NCBI GenBank assembly: GCA_017511205.1
Contig: JAFWLE010000010.1
Coordinates: forward strand, 1-64,000
Direction of reading: 5' to 3'
Source: Candidatus Saccharimonadota bacterium
GTDB lineage: Bacteria; Patescibacteriota; Saccharimonadia; Saccharimonadales; Saccharimonadaceae
DNA length: 64,000 bases
In this document: positions 53,776 through 62,774 of the stretch, piece by piece
Numbering within the stretch: the first letter of the stretch is position 1
Layout: each line of letters begins with the position of its first letter
The notes under the pieces: model-generated
Seen by the model: only the letters and a program-made list of their open reading frames with translations
Database searches by the model: none
What the model was told of the DNA's origin: nothing
Translations under genes and position numbers: made by a program

Positions 53776-54585
53776 ATGAGCAAAGCCATTGATATAGTTA
53801 ATAAAGATACTAAAAAAACGCCAGAGCCAAAGCCTAAAAATGACGAACCAATCTCCATCACGGTCAACCGCATTTCAACTTCCAAAAAAGATGAAGAAAA
53901 AACCCGCAGTCGTTTCAAAGGATCTGCCGCTTTGAAAAAAATCAAGAATCCACTTAAAAGTATCAAAAAAATCAAACCTCAAAAAAAATCTCAAAAATCA
54001 ACCAAGGCCGACGATATCAAAGACACCAAATCCGCCATCGAATCCGAGCAAACTACTAAAAAAACCAGATCCAAAGTTCAGGCCAAAATCGCCAATCTTA
54101 ATGCTAGGACCCTTCAAATTATTCTCAACATTCTAGGCGTCATTGCTACCGTCTTACTCACCGCCATCATTATTGTCCTTGTTATCCAAAAGCTCCAACC
54201 CGAACCGATCAGCGAAGATTATTTCGTCTCCGACGAGACTAAGTCCGTCATTGGCATGAGTACCTCTGGCTCTACCAGCGAACCATCCCACATCCAAACT
54301 TTTGTCGTCTATGATTTTGATGGCGATAATGTCGTTGGGCTCAAAACCTATTTCGAATACACCGACTCCGAAGCTGCCGCCGCTGCTCTCGAGCGTCGTA
54401 AATCCCAGCCAGAATTTGAAAACGCTGAATTAAACGACAAATATATCATCGTTACTGCAAAGCCAGAAAGTTATCAAGGTCTCACCGCCTCAGACGTCAG
54501 ACAACAGGAAGAAGCCATCAAACAGTTTCAAGCCAGCACTAAGAAAGACGATAAAAAAGACGATAAAAAAGACGATAAAAAATAA
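53776..54585 (+). CDS. single-pass membrane protein with basic cytoplasmic N-terminus
   Basis: Protein of 269 aa: a very basic, helical Lys-rich N-terminus (about 1-105), one membrane helix (about 113-137), an extracytoplasmic domain of about 115 aa, and a repetitive KKDDKKDD tail. The gene starts 75 bp after the giant protein; RBS AAAAGGAG. Unknown family, perhaps envelope-DNA or envelope-ribosome tethering, which is speculation. Confidence 0.7.
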   Translation: MSKAIDIVNKDTKKTPEPKPKNDEPISITVNRISTSKKDEEKTRSRFKGSAALKKIKNPLKSIKKIKPQKKSQKSTKADDIKDTKSAIESEQTTKKTRSKVQAKIANLNARTLQIILNILGVIATVLLTAIIIVLVIQKLQPEPISEDYFVSDETKSVIGMSTSGSTSEPSHIQTFVVYDFDGDNVVGLKTYFEYTDSEAAAAALERRKSQPEFENAELNDKYIIVTAKPESYQGLTASDVRQQEEAIKQFQASTKKDDKKDDKKDDKK

Positions 54586-54672
54586 TTTTCTCTAATTTTT
54601 TCACTAAATCTCTTTACAAAACCTCCTCAAAAAACTCCACCATCCCCCAAATACCTATGCTATAATAATTAC

Positions 54673-55419
54673 ATGAAAATAGTTTTTCCGGAGATAAAAA
54701 ATAGCAAGGTTGCAAAAAACGCCACCGAATACTTCCAAGATCTTACATTTTTACCAGCTGACAATCTCAAAACAGCTACTAATATGATCAAAGGCGGCCT
54801 TGCCGATTCCCTAATTTCTGGTCTCGACGATTCCACTCGCGATGTTCTACTCGCTTGCAAAACCACTCTTCCATTAAAATCCGCCTTCTTCTCCAGCTGT
54901 TTTATCTGCGAAAAAGAGGGTAAAATCCTCGCTCTCGCTGATGGTGGCGTCATCAAAATTCCTGACGAAAACCAGTTATACACCATCGTCGAAGACACCG
55001 CCACCACCTATCAAACCTTTACTAAAGAAACCCCTATCATCGCTATGCTTTCTTACTCTACAAACGGTTCTGGTGGCAAAAATCCCGATCTGCCTAAAAT
55101 TCATTTTGTAATTGATAAAATCAGAAAATTCCACCCCGATTGGATTATCGATGGCGAAATGCAATTAGACGCCGCTATCGATCCAGCCGTTTCTGCCAAA
55201 AAATTCCCTACCTCCACTGTGAAAGGAAAAGCCAACGTTTTCATCACGCCCGATCTCAATTCCGGCAATATTCTCTATAAATCTCTCGAACGTTTTGGTG
55301 GATACACTGTTGCTGGCCCAATTATCCAGGGTTTCAAAATACCTCTCGCCGACCTTTCACGCGGTAGCACTGTAGAAGACGTCATTTTAACTATCAAAGT
55401 AATCAGGAGTTTATTATGA
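54673..55419 (+). CDS. short phosphate acetyltransferase-like protein
   Basis: Protein of 248 aa against about 330 for standard Pta. The C-terminal part matches the PTA/PTB family well: GEMQLDAAIDP, KANVFITPDLNSGNI, RFGGYTVAGPIIQGF and PLADLSRGSTVEDV. N-terminal residues 1-120 correspond to a shortened first domain. Pta makes acetyl phosphate from acetyl-CoA. TATAAT at 54661-54666, 6 nt from ATG. It overlaps glmM by 4 bp, so it is expressed with amino-sugar genes. Confidence 0.85.
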   Translation: MKIVFPEIKNSKVAKNATEYFQDLTFLPADNLKTATNMIKGGLADSLISGLDDSTRDVLLACKTTLPLKSAFFSSCFICEKEGKILALADGGVIKIPDENQLYTIVEDTATTYQTFTKETPIIAMLSYSTNGSGGKNPDLPKIHFVIDKIRKFHPDWIIDGEMQLDAAIDPAVSAKKFPTSTVKGKANVFITPDLNSGNILYKSLERFGGYTVAGPIIQGFKIPLADLSRGSTVEDVILTIKVIRSLL

Positions 55420-56735
55420 AATATTTTGGTACCGATGGTATCCGTCAACCAGCCGAGGATTTCACCCCCGAATTTCTCGCCCGCATCATCAATGGCCTCG
55501 TCAATTATGCTGGCGACAATATCAAAGTTTTAATTGGCGGCGACACCCGCGAATCCTCTGAATGGATTCTACAAGACCTCGAAATCGCCCTCGAAACCTT
55601 CGGTCTCGAATATGGCAATGTCGGCATTCTCCCCACTCCCGCTATCAACTATTATTTTTATAATATGGGCTTCGATTTCGCTATCGATGTCACCGCTTCT
55701 CACAATCCTTATACCGATAATGGTATCAAGATTTTCGAGCGAGGAGAGAATTACGGTCAAAAGCTTTGCGAAGAAGGTTGCAAATCAATTGAACAAGCCC
55801 TCACTACCAAAGAATTCTCTTTTTCGCCAGTCTCCCCTTCTCTGCGAGAAGATTTACACACCGAAGCTCTCGAGCTTTATAAAGAGCATCTCCTAAATTA
55901 TGTTGGCAAAGCTAATTTTACTGGCCTCCATCTCGGTATGGACTGCGCCAACGGTGCTACTAGCGTCATCAATAAAGATATCTTCGAATCCCTCGGCGCC
56001 AAAGTTGATTTAATTCATGCCGACTCCAGCTATAATACTAAGATCAACCACGCTTGCGGCAGCACTCACCTCGAATCCTTACAAGCTCTTGTCACTAAAA
56101 ATCATCTCGACTTTGGCATAGCCTTTGATGGCGACGGCGACCGCTGTCTACTCATCGACAGTAAGGGTAATATAATTGACGGCGACCAAACTATCGCCAT
56201 CCTCGCTAATTTCTTAAATCTCAATTCTATCGCTATTACCGTCATGGCCAATCAAGGTCTACTTAATTGGGCCAAAGAAAACCACATCAAAGCTGAGATT
56301 ACTCCCGTTGGCGATTCCAATGTCTTTGCTGCTATGAAAGAGAATCAAATCAAAATCGGCGGGGAACAATCTGGTCACACAATTCTGCCAGACGAACCTA
56401 CCGGCGATGGTATGCTCACTGCTCTTATGGTAACAAAAGCTGTCGTCACCTCAAATCAAACTCTTACTTCCCTTGCCAGTGTTATTACCAAATCCCCTCA
56501 AGTTATTTTGAACATGCCCGCCACCAAAGCTCAAAAAGAAGCTCTCAAATCCTCCGACAAGGCCAAAAAACTTCTTCTCGAATACAGTAAAAAACTCGAC
56601 ACTCTTTCCGGCCGCCTCCTCGTCCGTCCTTCCGGCACCGAACCTCTCATTCGCATCACCATGTGGGGAAATGACGAACAAAAAATTACCGATCTCGCTA
56701 ACAAGCTTAAAAAAGAATTGGAGCAAACACTATGA
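55416..56735 (+). CDS. glmM: phosphoglucosamine mutase
   Basis: Protein of 439 aa in the alpha-D-phosphohexomutase family: KYFGTDGIR start, catalytic Ser in TASHNPYTDNGIK, metal-binding DGDGDRCLLID, sugar-binding GGEQSGH and phosphate-binding RPSGTEPLIR. GlmM converts glucosamine-6-P into glucosamine-1-P for UDP-GlcNAc and peptidoglycan. The GTDGIR start favours GlmM over phosphomannomutase. ATGA overlaps on both sides show tight translational coupling in pta-glmM-GNAT. Confidence 0.92.
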   Translation: MKYFGTDGIRQPAEDFTPEFLARIINGLVNYAGDNIKVLIGGDTRESSEWILQDLEIALETFGLEYGNVGILPTPAINYYFYNMGFDFAIDVTASHNPYTDNGIKIFERGENYGQKLCEEGCKSIEQALTTKEFSFSPVSPSLREDLHTEALELYKEHLLNYVGKANFTGLHLGMDCANGATSVINKDIFESLGAKVDLIHADSSYNTKINHACGSTHLESLQALVTKNHLDFGIAFDGDGDRCLLIDSKGNIIDGDQTIAILANFLNLNSIAITVMANQGLLNWAKENHIKAEITPVGDSNVFAAMKENQIKIGGEQSGHTILPDEPTGDGMLTALMVTKAVVTSNQTLTSLASVITKSPQVILNMPATKAQKEALKSSDKAKKLLLEYSKKLDTLSGRLLVRPSGTEPLIRITMWGNDEQKITDLANKLKKELEQTL

Positions 56736-57178
56736 AAATTGTTAAATTAGAAAAATATGAAAAAGAAACCGCCAACAGGATTAGAGAACTTTTAATTCAA
56801 TTGTCTCGTTCCGGCAAAGATAAAGGCGAAATCCCAAAAGAATGGTTTGACGACATCATTGCCTCCCCATGGCATGATCTCCTCATGGCTGTTGATGATA
56901 ATGGCAAAATCATCGGCATCGCTACCATGTCTGTCACCATGGGCGCAGGGATCAGGAAAAACGCCTATCTCGAAGATTTCGTCACTGACGAAAAAGTTCG
57001 CGGCCAAGGCGTCGGCACCGCCCTTTGGGAAGCCATGTTAGAATGGGGTAAAGCTCACGATTGTCAAAAACTCGAGTTCACTTCCGGTCACGGCCGCGAA
57101 GCTGCCCAAAACTTCTACAAGCATCATGGCGCCGGAATCTACGACACTAATTTCTTCCGCAAAGATCTCACTGCCTAA
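56732..57178 (+). CDS. GNAT-family N-acetyltransferase
   Basis: Protein of 148 aa with acetyl-CoA motif A VRGQGVGTALW (about 91-101) and NFYKHHGAGI at the C-terminus. Position after glmM and coupling by overlap suggest glucosamine-phosphate N-acetylation, but general GNATs acetylate many amines. Converges with the minus-strand surface gene; 18 bp between. Confidence 0.85.
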   Translation: MKIVKLEKYEKETANRIRELLIQLSRSGKDKGEIPKEWFDDIIASPWHDLLMAVDDNGKIIGIATMSVTMGAGIRKNAYLEDFVTDEKVRGQGVGTALWEAMLEWGKAHDCQKLEFTSGHGREAAQNFYKHHGAGIYDTNFFRKDLTA

Positions 57179-57196
57179 AATCTAGTGCTTTCGCAT

Positions 57197-59875
57197 CTAC
57201 TTGCATTCGCTTTTAGAAGTTCTACCTTTTGACACACCATCACCGAACGATGTTTTGAAGGTATAATAATAGCCATCTTTAGTACCACCATCATTGGTCC
57301 CGCATCTATCAACATGTGCAAGTATATTCCCATAGGACGACAACTTCTTATAAACATACACGTAATACTTAGTGGTATAGCTAGTATAAGCCTCCTTGCC
57401 ACCACTTCCAGTTTTATTTTTAGGATAATACCACCCCAAAGTTCCACCGTCCCAATCCCAAACATACGGCTTACTACTTTGTTTGCCTCTCTCCTTATAT
57501 GTATTTGCATCTTTCATTATGTCATGTTTATTGTCCACACCCTTCTTAACGGAATAACTAGAATTATCAAAGTAAACCGAAACCGCATCATCAGTAGCTT
57601 TACTATCAACACTCTTAGACCCAGTGAAATAAACCGTTCCGCCTCTTTGTTCCACATATGCCCATGCCGCCGCTTGCCGATTTGGGTTCCCATATTGAGT
57701 TGCCACATTTCTCGAAGTAAGAACCATTGTCTTTGGATTTAATGCTTTTATGAACTCATAGGTATTCGAAGTCTTACCTCCATGGTGACCAGCCTTCAAA
57801 ATGTCCACCTGACCAATCGATGAACCATATTTATCCTCTACTCCCCACTCCCAATCAGCCGCTAGAAACGCAGTCTTATGATTAACTTTATGCTCTAACT
57901 TCATACCGATAGAATTCAAATTCTCACGATATCTATTACCATCTATGTGACCATCCGAATCATCATCATCAATGTTAAACATCGTCATCTTAAAGTTTCC
58001 AAAATCTATGCCATTTGCTTTTATACTCGCCCGTTCCGCTTCATGATTATAAAAATCAATTACATTTGCATGCGCTGCATTAAGAGCATTAACCATATCC
58101 GTACAGCCAGTTTTTACGCTGCCCGTATAGCTAGTTCCATCATCAGCAATGGTTTGTGTAGCCTCACATCCCCTAATATACACAGTAGTCCGATCGTTGA
58201 TATAAGCACCTCTCACTAATTCAGGAACCCCGCCCCGATGATCACCATGTATATGTGTAATCAAAACATAATCCACATACTTGATTCCAAGCTTTTTTAG
58301 ATATGCCGCTACCGTTTCACCCTTAGGCGCACCAGTGCTACTATCCACTCTTCCTGTATCAACTAACCAATATTTTCCTTTGCTCTTTATCAAAATCGCA
58401 TCACCAATCGAACTAATGCTATCCTTTTCATAATCATTCCTCAGGAAATGCAAACTATCATCCTCCGTACCAATCGTCAAATCTCCAGTCACGGTTACTT
58501 TGCTATTATTATTCACTTGACCATTCACAGTTACCGTCTGCAAAATACCAGCTGCATCAGTCGAATTGCTAATGTTTAATTCCTCACCTAAAAGCACTTT
58601 CGAATTTGAAGAAATAACACTACCATCAGATTTTGTTATTTTGGCCACATTACCATTCGCGATTGTCAAAACCTTATAAACTGGGTTCGTTTCGGCATCA
58701 AGATGCAAAGTCGCCGCATAATCACCTACCGGCAAATCGTTCGCTATTTTAGCAGCAAAATACACTACCGTCGAATTACCACCTGCCGAAGCCCCCTTAG
58801 TCTGGCGAACAAGTTTGCCTCTTCCACTTCCCTTTGGCAACTTGCCAAAGCTTGTTCCGTCCGTTGAAAAGCCCCACTTATTATCCGTAAATCCATCCGC
58901 AGTCGTGCCGTCATTTACCATCTGAATATGCGCATTGCTGTCGCTTGCATTCGCCAACTCATCTTTTTCTGTGGACATACTGAGAGTATAACCCGTCAAA
59001 TTATCTGTACTCGTCCGTATTGCAAACGCTGCCCTCGCATACTCACCCTGTCGCACGTAAATATCATAATGCCCATTTTCATCAACCGAAATTGTATAAG
59101 GATAGTCAAAACCAGCTGCTGAGGCTTCCTCAGACTCTTCCTTCTTAGAATTAAACACGCATACAGATACAATCACTAAAGTAAACATCAATACAGCACC
59201 TGCAATTCTCTGGAAGCTGAAAAATTTCAACCATTTATTCTTTGTTCCGTCAAACCCCATACTAGAATAGATATTCTTTCCACTTCGAACTCTAAAGCTA
59301 CTTCCACGATTGCTTGAAAAGCCAAAATCAAATTTCCTAACCGCCTGTCTTCGTTTATTCATCAAAACCACAATTCCAACCATCACCAAAATTCCTACAA
59401 CTGCCAAGACAACTATACCATTTGCATTACCAAATAATTCCGTATTTGTATCTCCACCAGTATCTGGCACAGCAAGACCAGTCTCATCGCTACCAGCATC
59501 GCCATCATCACCACTCGTGTTTGGTACTGGCAAATCCTCCTCATCATCATCCGTTTCCCTATCTATGCCATCGCCATCATCTATCTCATCCTCAGGCCCT
59601 TCGTCATCACTTGGCCCAACATCAGGCCCAACTGGGGTATCATCAGGTATCACTGGATCATCTTGTCCACTTGGATCAGGGTCACCCTCTGGATCATCTG
59701 GCGTATCAGGCTTATCTTCATCAGCCCCAAGTACATGTATAGTTATAGTCGCATCCTCTACGTCAGACACACCAGTCTCAGCAAAAACGTCAGCTGCGCC
59801 AAAACCAGCAAATACAAACGCGACCAAAAAACACAGCCACGTCATCTTTTTTGTAAATCTACAAACAGAAATCAT
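57197..59875 (-). CDS. surface-displayed ComEC-type metallo-beta-lactamase fold hydrolase
   Basis: Protein of 892 aa with start at 59875 chosen from AAGGAAAG upstream and the signal peptide (TWLCFLVAFVFAGFGAADVFA). Next: Asp/Pro/Gly-rich acidic region (about 35-140), LAVPDTGGDT, membrane helix (about 155-175), basic linker, second helix (about 220-240), shared beta module (about 255-420), and a metallo-beta-lactamase domain (about 480-760): LIKSKGKYWLVDTG, VLITHIHGDH (metal ligands) and LKAGHHGGKTSN, the ComEC-like type. C-terminal about 120 aa are Gly/Tyr-rich. It may be an extracellular nuclease or phosphodiesterase for DNA uptake; that is inference. Confidence 0.85.
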   Translation of the reverse strand: MISVCRFTKKMTWLCFLVAFVFAGFGAADVFAETGVSDVEDATITIHVLGADEDKPDTPDDPEGDPDPSGQDDPVIPDDTPVGPDVGPSDDEGPEDEIDDGDGIDRETDDDEEDLPVPNTSGDDGDAGSDETGLAVPDTGGDTNTELFGNANGIVVLAVVGILVMVGIVVLMNKRRQAVRKFDFGFSSNRGSSFRVRSGKNIYSSMGFDGTKNKWLKFFSFQRIAGAVLMFTLVIVSVCVFNSKKEESEEASAAGFDYPYTISVDENGHYDIYVRQGEYARAAFAIRTSTDNLTGYTLSMSTEKDELANASDSNAHIQMVNDGTTADGFTDNKWGFSTDGTSFGKLPKGSGRGKLVRQTKGASAGGNSTVVYFAAKIANDLPVGDYAATLHLDAETNPVYKVLTIANGNVAKITKSDGSVISSNSKVLLGEELNISNSTDAAGILQTVTVNGQVNNNSKVTVTGDLTIGTEDDSLHFLRNDYEKDSISSIGDAILIKSKGKYWLVDTGRVDSSTGAPKGETVAAYLKKLGIKYVDYVLITHIHGDHRGGVPELVRGAYINDRTTVYIRGCEATQTIADDGTSYTGSVKTGCTDMVNALNAAHANVIDFYNHEAERASIKANGIDFGNFKMTMFNIDDDDSDGHIDGNRYRENLNSIGMKLEHKVNHKTAFLAADWEWGVEDKYGSSIGQVDILKAGHHGGKTSNTYEFIKALNPKTMVLTSRNVATQYGNPNRQAAAWAYVEQRGGTVYFTGSKSVDSKATDDAVSVYFDNSSYSVKKGVDNKHDIMKDANTYKERGKQSSKPYVWDWDGGTLGWYYPKNKTGSGGKEAYTSYTTKYYVYVYKKLSSYGNILAHVDRCGTNDGGTKDGYYYTFKTSFGDGVSKGRTSKSECK

Positions 59876-59949
59876 TTTACTTTCCTTGTTTATTTTTGAC
59901 CTTACTACAAATACATAATAACCCTTTAAAAAGCTAATGTCAATAGTTA

Positions 59950-61464
59950 CTAACGTTTTTCCGCAAATATACTCATAAAACAAGGAACTAACAAATAAAT
60001 CTGCAAAGCATTAGCTAGTCCCGAGAAAAAGCATAGCGAAATCGCATAAGCCAAAATCAAACCATATATCACCAACTTAGCTTGACTTTCTCGCACCTTT
60101 TTCACTACTAAAACAAAGCCATATATTAAAAGCATCGTGCCAATTAATCCAGTCTCTAGGAACAAACTCACGTATTCGTTGTTTACAATTTCTTTTGGTG
60201 TCGGAAAAACTCCTTTTTCGTACATTATAATTGAGGCGCTCCCGAGCCCCGTTCCAAATAGCGCCGTTTGCCAACTATCAAAGCCAGCCTCAAGCGCAGC
60301 CTCAGTTGCACTCATCCTAGCTTCAGTTGAAACTTCCACATAACCATCAAAATTCGCCTGCTTCATCTCACTCTCTTCTTTAGAATTGTCTTCCTTCTGC
60401 GCAGCATCTTCTTGTTTTTTTACCTGACTTCCGCCTAAATCGATTTTACCAAGCGTCAATTGATTAATTACCTTCGAAACCCCCGAAACATACGTATCAT
60501 TAGTCTTTGACACCTCCGCCATTAAACCCTGCAAATTCAAAGTAAACAAGAAAGAGAGAACTACCATCAACCAAACCAAACCAATTCTTTTTAACTGTTT
60601 CTTATTCTTCACACCCCACACGACCGACATAATCACCATCGCAATAATAAATGCAAAAATTGCTCCTCGCGACAACGTCAAAAATATCGTCGCGGATGAT
60701 GTGAAGAAGCAGACTATTAGAAATTTAGGACATAAAGAGCATGAGCCGGTTGTGGTTTTTACAACGGCAACGGACGAGGATCCCGAACTGTAATTTGGGG
60801 CCGAGTCCGACTTCGCCGTTGTAAAAACTGCTCCGCGCGAATGCTTCCGTCCTAAACTTCTAATAGTCTGCTTCCTGAATAGCATCCACGCCGCTACTAT
60901 CGCTGGCGCGAGGAGCAAATTTCCCATAAATTGTGGTTCTGCCGCAAAGCCATTCGGATGTGGGAACCCAAATGTTTCGTATTTACATCCCGGGCACATC
61001 AAGCTACACTCTCTCGGCACTCCCGCTAAGTCCAAAATGCATTGCAAGAAACACCACAAACATACGACCATTGCCGACCCGAAGAACCATTTCCAGAAAG
61101 ATTCTCGGAATTTTCCATCAAACTCCCCTTTCAGTGTCCACATCGCATATCCGGCGAAATAAATCAACCACAATATCCCAACTGTGAGAAGTCCTCTTAC
61201 CGAATTTCGCGACCATACCACGGTTAGTGTCAGCCACAAAGGGAATAACACCCACTGCCACTTCAAATTTTTAAATAATAATTTCTTTTTTATCATTAAA
61301 ACAAAAGCTACCACATCAAAAATCAAAAGCCAAATCAAAGGCAGGGAAAGCTCAAAATTCATTGTTTCATTCGTGCCAAAGGAAATAACTGGGAAGTACG
61401 AAAAAAACAAAATTGCCGGTAGTATCTTAACCAAAAATTTAAAAACCTTACTTAGTTTTTTCAT
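59950..61464 (-). CDS. O-antigen ligase/polymerase-type membrane protein
   Basis: Protein of 504 aa with about ten membrane helices and a Wzy/O-antigen ligase core: FGFPHPNGFAAEPQFMG, SRGAIFAFIIAMV and GTGLGSASIIMYEKG. It would ligate or polymerise glycan chains. Residues about 197-253 are encoded by a nested palindrome (60706-60874) and read as a hydrophilic Arg/Ser/Thr insert between membrane helices without breaking the frame. The start overlaps the GT4 stop by 17 bp. Confidence 0.85.
   Translation of the reverse strand: MKKLSKVFKFLVKILPAILFFSYFPVISFGTNETMNFELSLPLIWLLIFDVVAFVLMIKKKLLFKNLKWQWVLFPLWLTLTVVWSRNSVRGLLTVGILWLIYFAGYAMWTLKGEFDGKFRESFWKWFFGSAMVVCLWCFLQCILDLAGVPRECSLMCPGCKYETFGFPHPNGFAAEPQFMGNLLLAPAIVAAWMLFRKQTIRSLGRKHSRGAVFTTAKSDSAPNYSSGSSSVAVVKTTTGSCSLCPKFLIVCFFTSSATIFLTLSRGAIFAFIIAMVIMSVVWGVKNKKQLKRIGLVWLMVVLSFLFTLNLQGLMAEVSKTNDTYVSGVSKVINQLTLGKIDLGGSQVKKQEDAAQKEDNSKEESEMKQANFDGYVEVSTEARMSATEAALEAGFDSWQTALFGTGLGSASIIMYEKGVFPTPKEIVNNEYVSLFLETGLIGTMLLIYGFVLVVKKVRESQAKLVIYGLILAYAISLCFFSGLANALQIYLLVPCFMSIFAEKR
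60706..60874. repeat. 169-nt nested palindrome inside the O-antigen ligase gene
   Basis: Outer arms 60706-60731 and 60849-60874 are complementary in 25 of 26 positions; inner arms GTTTTTACAACGGC / GCCGTTGTAAAAAC (60755-60768 and 60815-60828) are perfect; short GGAC/GTCC and GAGC/GCTC pairs add to it. The conserved CTTG-loop core is absent. Confidence 0.9.
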
Positions 61465-62761
61465 TCACAAATTCCTTAATTTCTCTATCAAATCTTTCTG
61501 TCTCAAACCCTTCCGCTGTTTTCGAAATTTTTTCTCGATCGAAATTCAGCTTCTCAAACCTTTCTATCGCGTTGACAAGCGATTTCACCGTCTGTTTTTC
61601 AAACAAAACTCCATTCTTGCCTTCCGAGACGTAATCTAAAGCTCCACCCTCACCATACGCAATTACCGGACACCCCGCTGCCAATGCCTCTACTGGCGCA
61701 ATCCCAAAAGGCTCTTTACTAGGGAACAAATATCCCTTCGCCCCAGCTAATAATCCTGCCAACTCAGACTTTTCCACAAGTGGCACAAATTCAATCAAAT
61801 CTGAATTCCCTGCCATTTTTACAAGTTTCTTATGCTCCGGTCCTTCCCCCACCACTAGAAGTTTCCGCCCAAGTTTCAAACACGCCTTAATCGCAAGATC
61901 AATTCTCTTCCAATTCACCTGCCGACTGGTAATAATATAATAATCCGAAGGCAGCTGAGCAATTATATCGAGGGGCTTCCGGAGGTCACGACCGATCGCT
62001 GAAGGAGCTGAGAATACGAAAAACTTGTTTTTCGTATTGAAGCGACGCCCAGCGGACGACCCGATAGGGTCGAGGTATGAGGGGCGCTCCGCCCGTGACG
62101 ACGGGCCGGAGCGACCCCGTCCCCGAGATATATTGCTCAACTGCCTTCGAAACTCTGCAATTTCCACCGGCGGATGAATTACAGTAGCCTCGCGATCATA
62201 GTATTTTTGAATCTGTTCCTTCGCGTATTCCGAAATCGTAATATAATAGTCCGGCCTTTTCGCCGCTTTCAAATCCGCTTTTCTTAGCGGCTTCACTAAA
62301 GCTTTAAAACACACTCTCACTACCGGATTCAAAATTCCAAATCCTGGATTCTTCACATAAGTATCATACATTTCCCAATAATACTGTGTCGGCACATGAC
62401 AAAAAGAAATGTGAAGCCCATTCGGACACTTCACGTTTTTTACTCCCTTTTCGTGAAGCCACTTTCCCGACTTCACGGCCTTCGCTTCCGCCCCTGTTAC
62501 CGAAATGATTAAGTCGTAATCCGAAAGGTCAAGATGCGAAAAATAGCTTTGCCGAAGAGGCCCCAAAATCCGCCGCATAAACACCGGAAAGATTTGCAAC
62601 CACCCCGTTTTTACCTCCGCATCTTTAAACCAATCAATTCCCTTCGGGCTATATTTTGAAGTATAAATCGGCGCCTTCGGGAATAGTTTATGCATTTCTA
62701 GGAGCACTTTTTCCGCTCCTCCCACATTTGTCAGCCAATCACAAACCAGCGCAACTTTCAT
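61448..62761 (-). CDS. GT4-family glycosyltransferase with in-frame palindromic insert
   Basis: Protein of 437 aa. N-terminal GT-B domain (VCDWLTNVGGAEKVLLEM, then GLHISFCHVPTQYYWEMYDTY) and C-terminal domain (VVGEGPEHKKL, SKEPFGIAPVEALAAGCPVIAYGEGG) typical of WbaZ-like mannosyl/glucosyl transferases. Between them residues about 205-272 (RGRGRSGPSS ... IGRDLRKPL) are encoded by a palindromic element and are not part of the family. Placed at the interdomain linker, it is probably tolerated. Part of the minus-strand glycan operon with initiating transferase and ligase. Confidence 0.92.
   Translation of the reverse strand: MKVALVCDWLTNVGGAEKVLLEMHKLFPKAPIYTSKYSPKGIDWFKDAEVKTGWLQIFPVFMRRILGPLRQSYFSHLDLSDYDLIISVTGAEAKAVKSGKWLHEKGVKNVKCPNGLHISFCHVPTQYYWEMYDTYVKNPGFGILNPVVRVCFKALVKPLRKADLKAAKRPDYYITISEYAKEQIQKYYDREATVIHPPVEIAEFRRQLSNISRGRGRSGPSSRAERPSYLDPIGSSAGRRFNTKNKFFVFSAPSAIGRDLRKPLDIIAQLPSDYYIITSRQVNWKRIDLAIKACLKLGRKLLVVGEGPEHKKLVKMAGNSDLIEFVPLVEKSELAGLLAGAKGYLFPSKEPFGIAPVEALAAGCPVIAYGEGGALDYVSEGKNGVLFEKQTVKSLVNAIERFEKLNFDREKISKTAEGFETERFDREIKEFVNEKTK
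61946..62149. repeat. palindromic element inserted in frame in the GT4 gene
   Basis: Imperfect inverted repeats close it (61946-61975 and 62121-62149; CGAAGGCAG, TGAGCAAT and ATATC blocks match). Inside is a core at 61997-62054: outer stem CGCTG/CAGCG, AAGGAGCTGAG, 11-bp stem with CTTG loop, GAAGCGACGCC, then GACCC-GATA-GGGTC. Total 204 nt is 68 codons. It is the third copy of the core found beside tRNA-Ile and tRNA-Arg(UCG). Confidence 0.92.
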
Positions 62762-62774
62762 TTTTTACTCCAAA

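Noticed and set aside
59310-59918. Ser/Pro-rich plus-strand ORF of 202 aa
   Set aside because: Antisense of the acidic Asp/Pro/Gly region of the metallo-beta-lactamase surface protein, with biased composition only.
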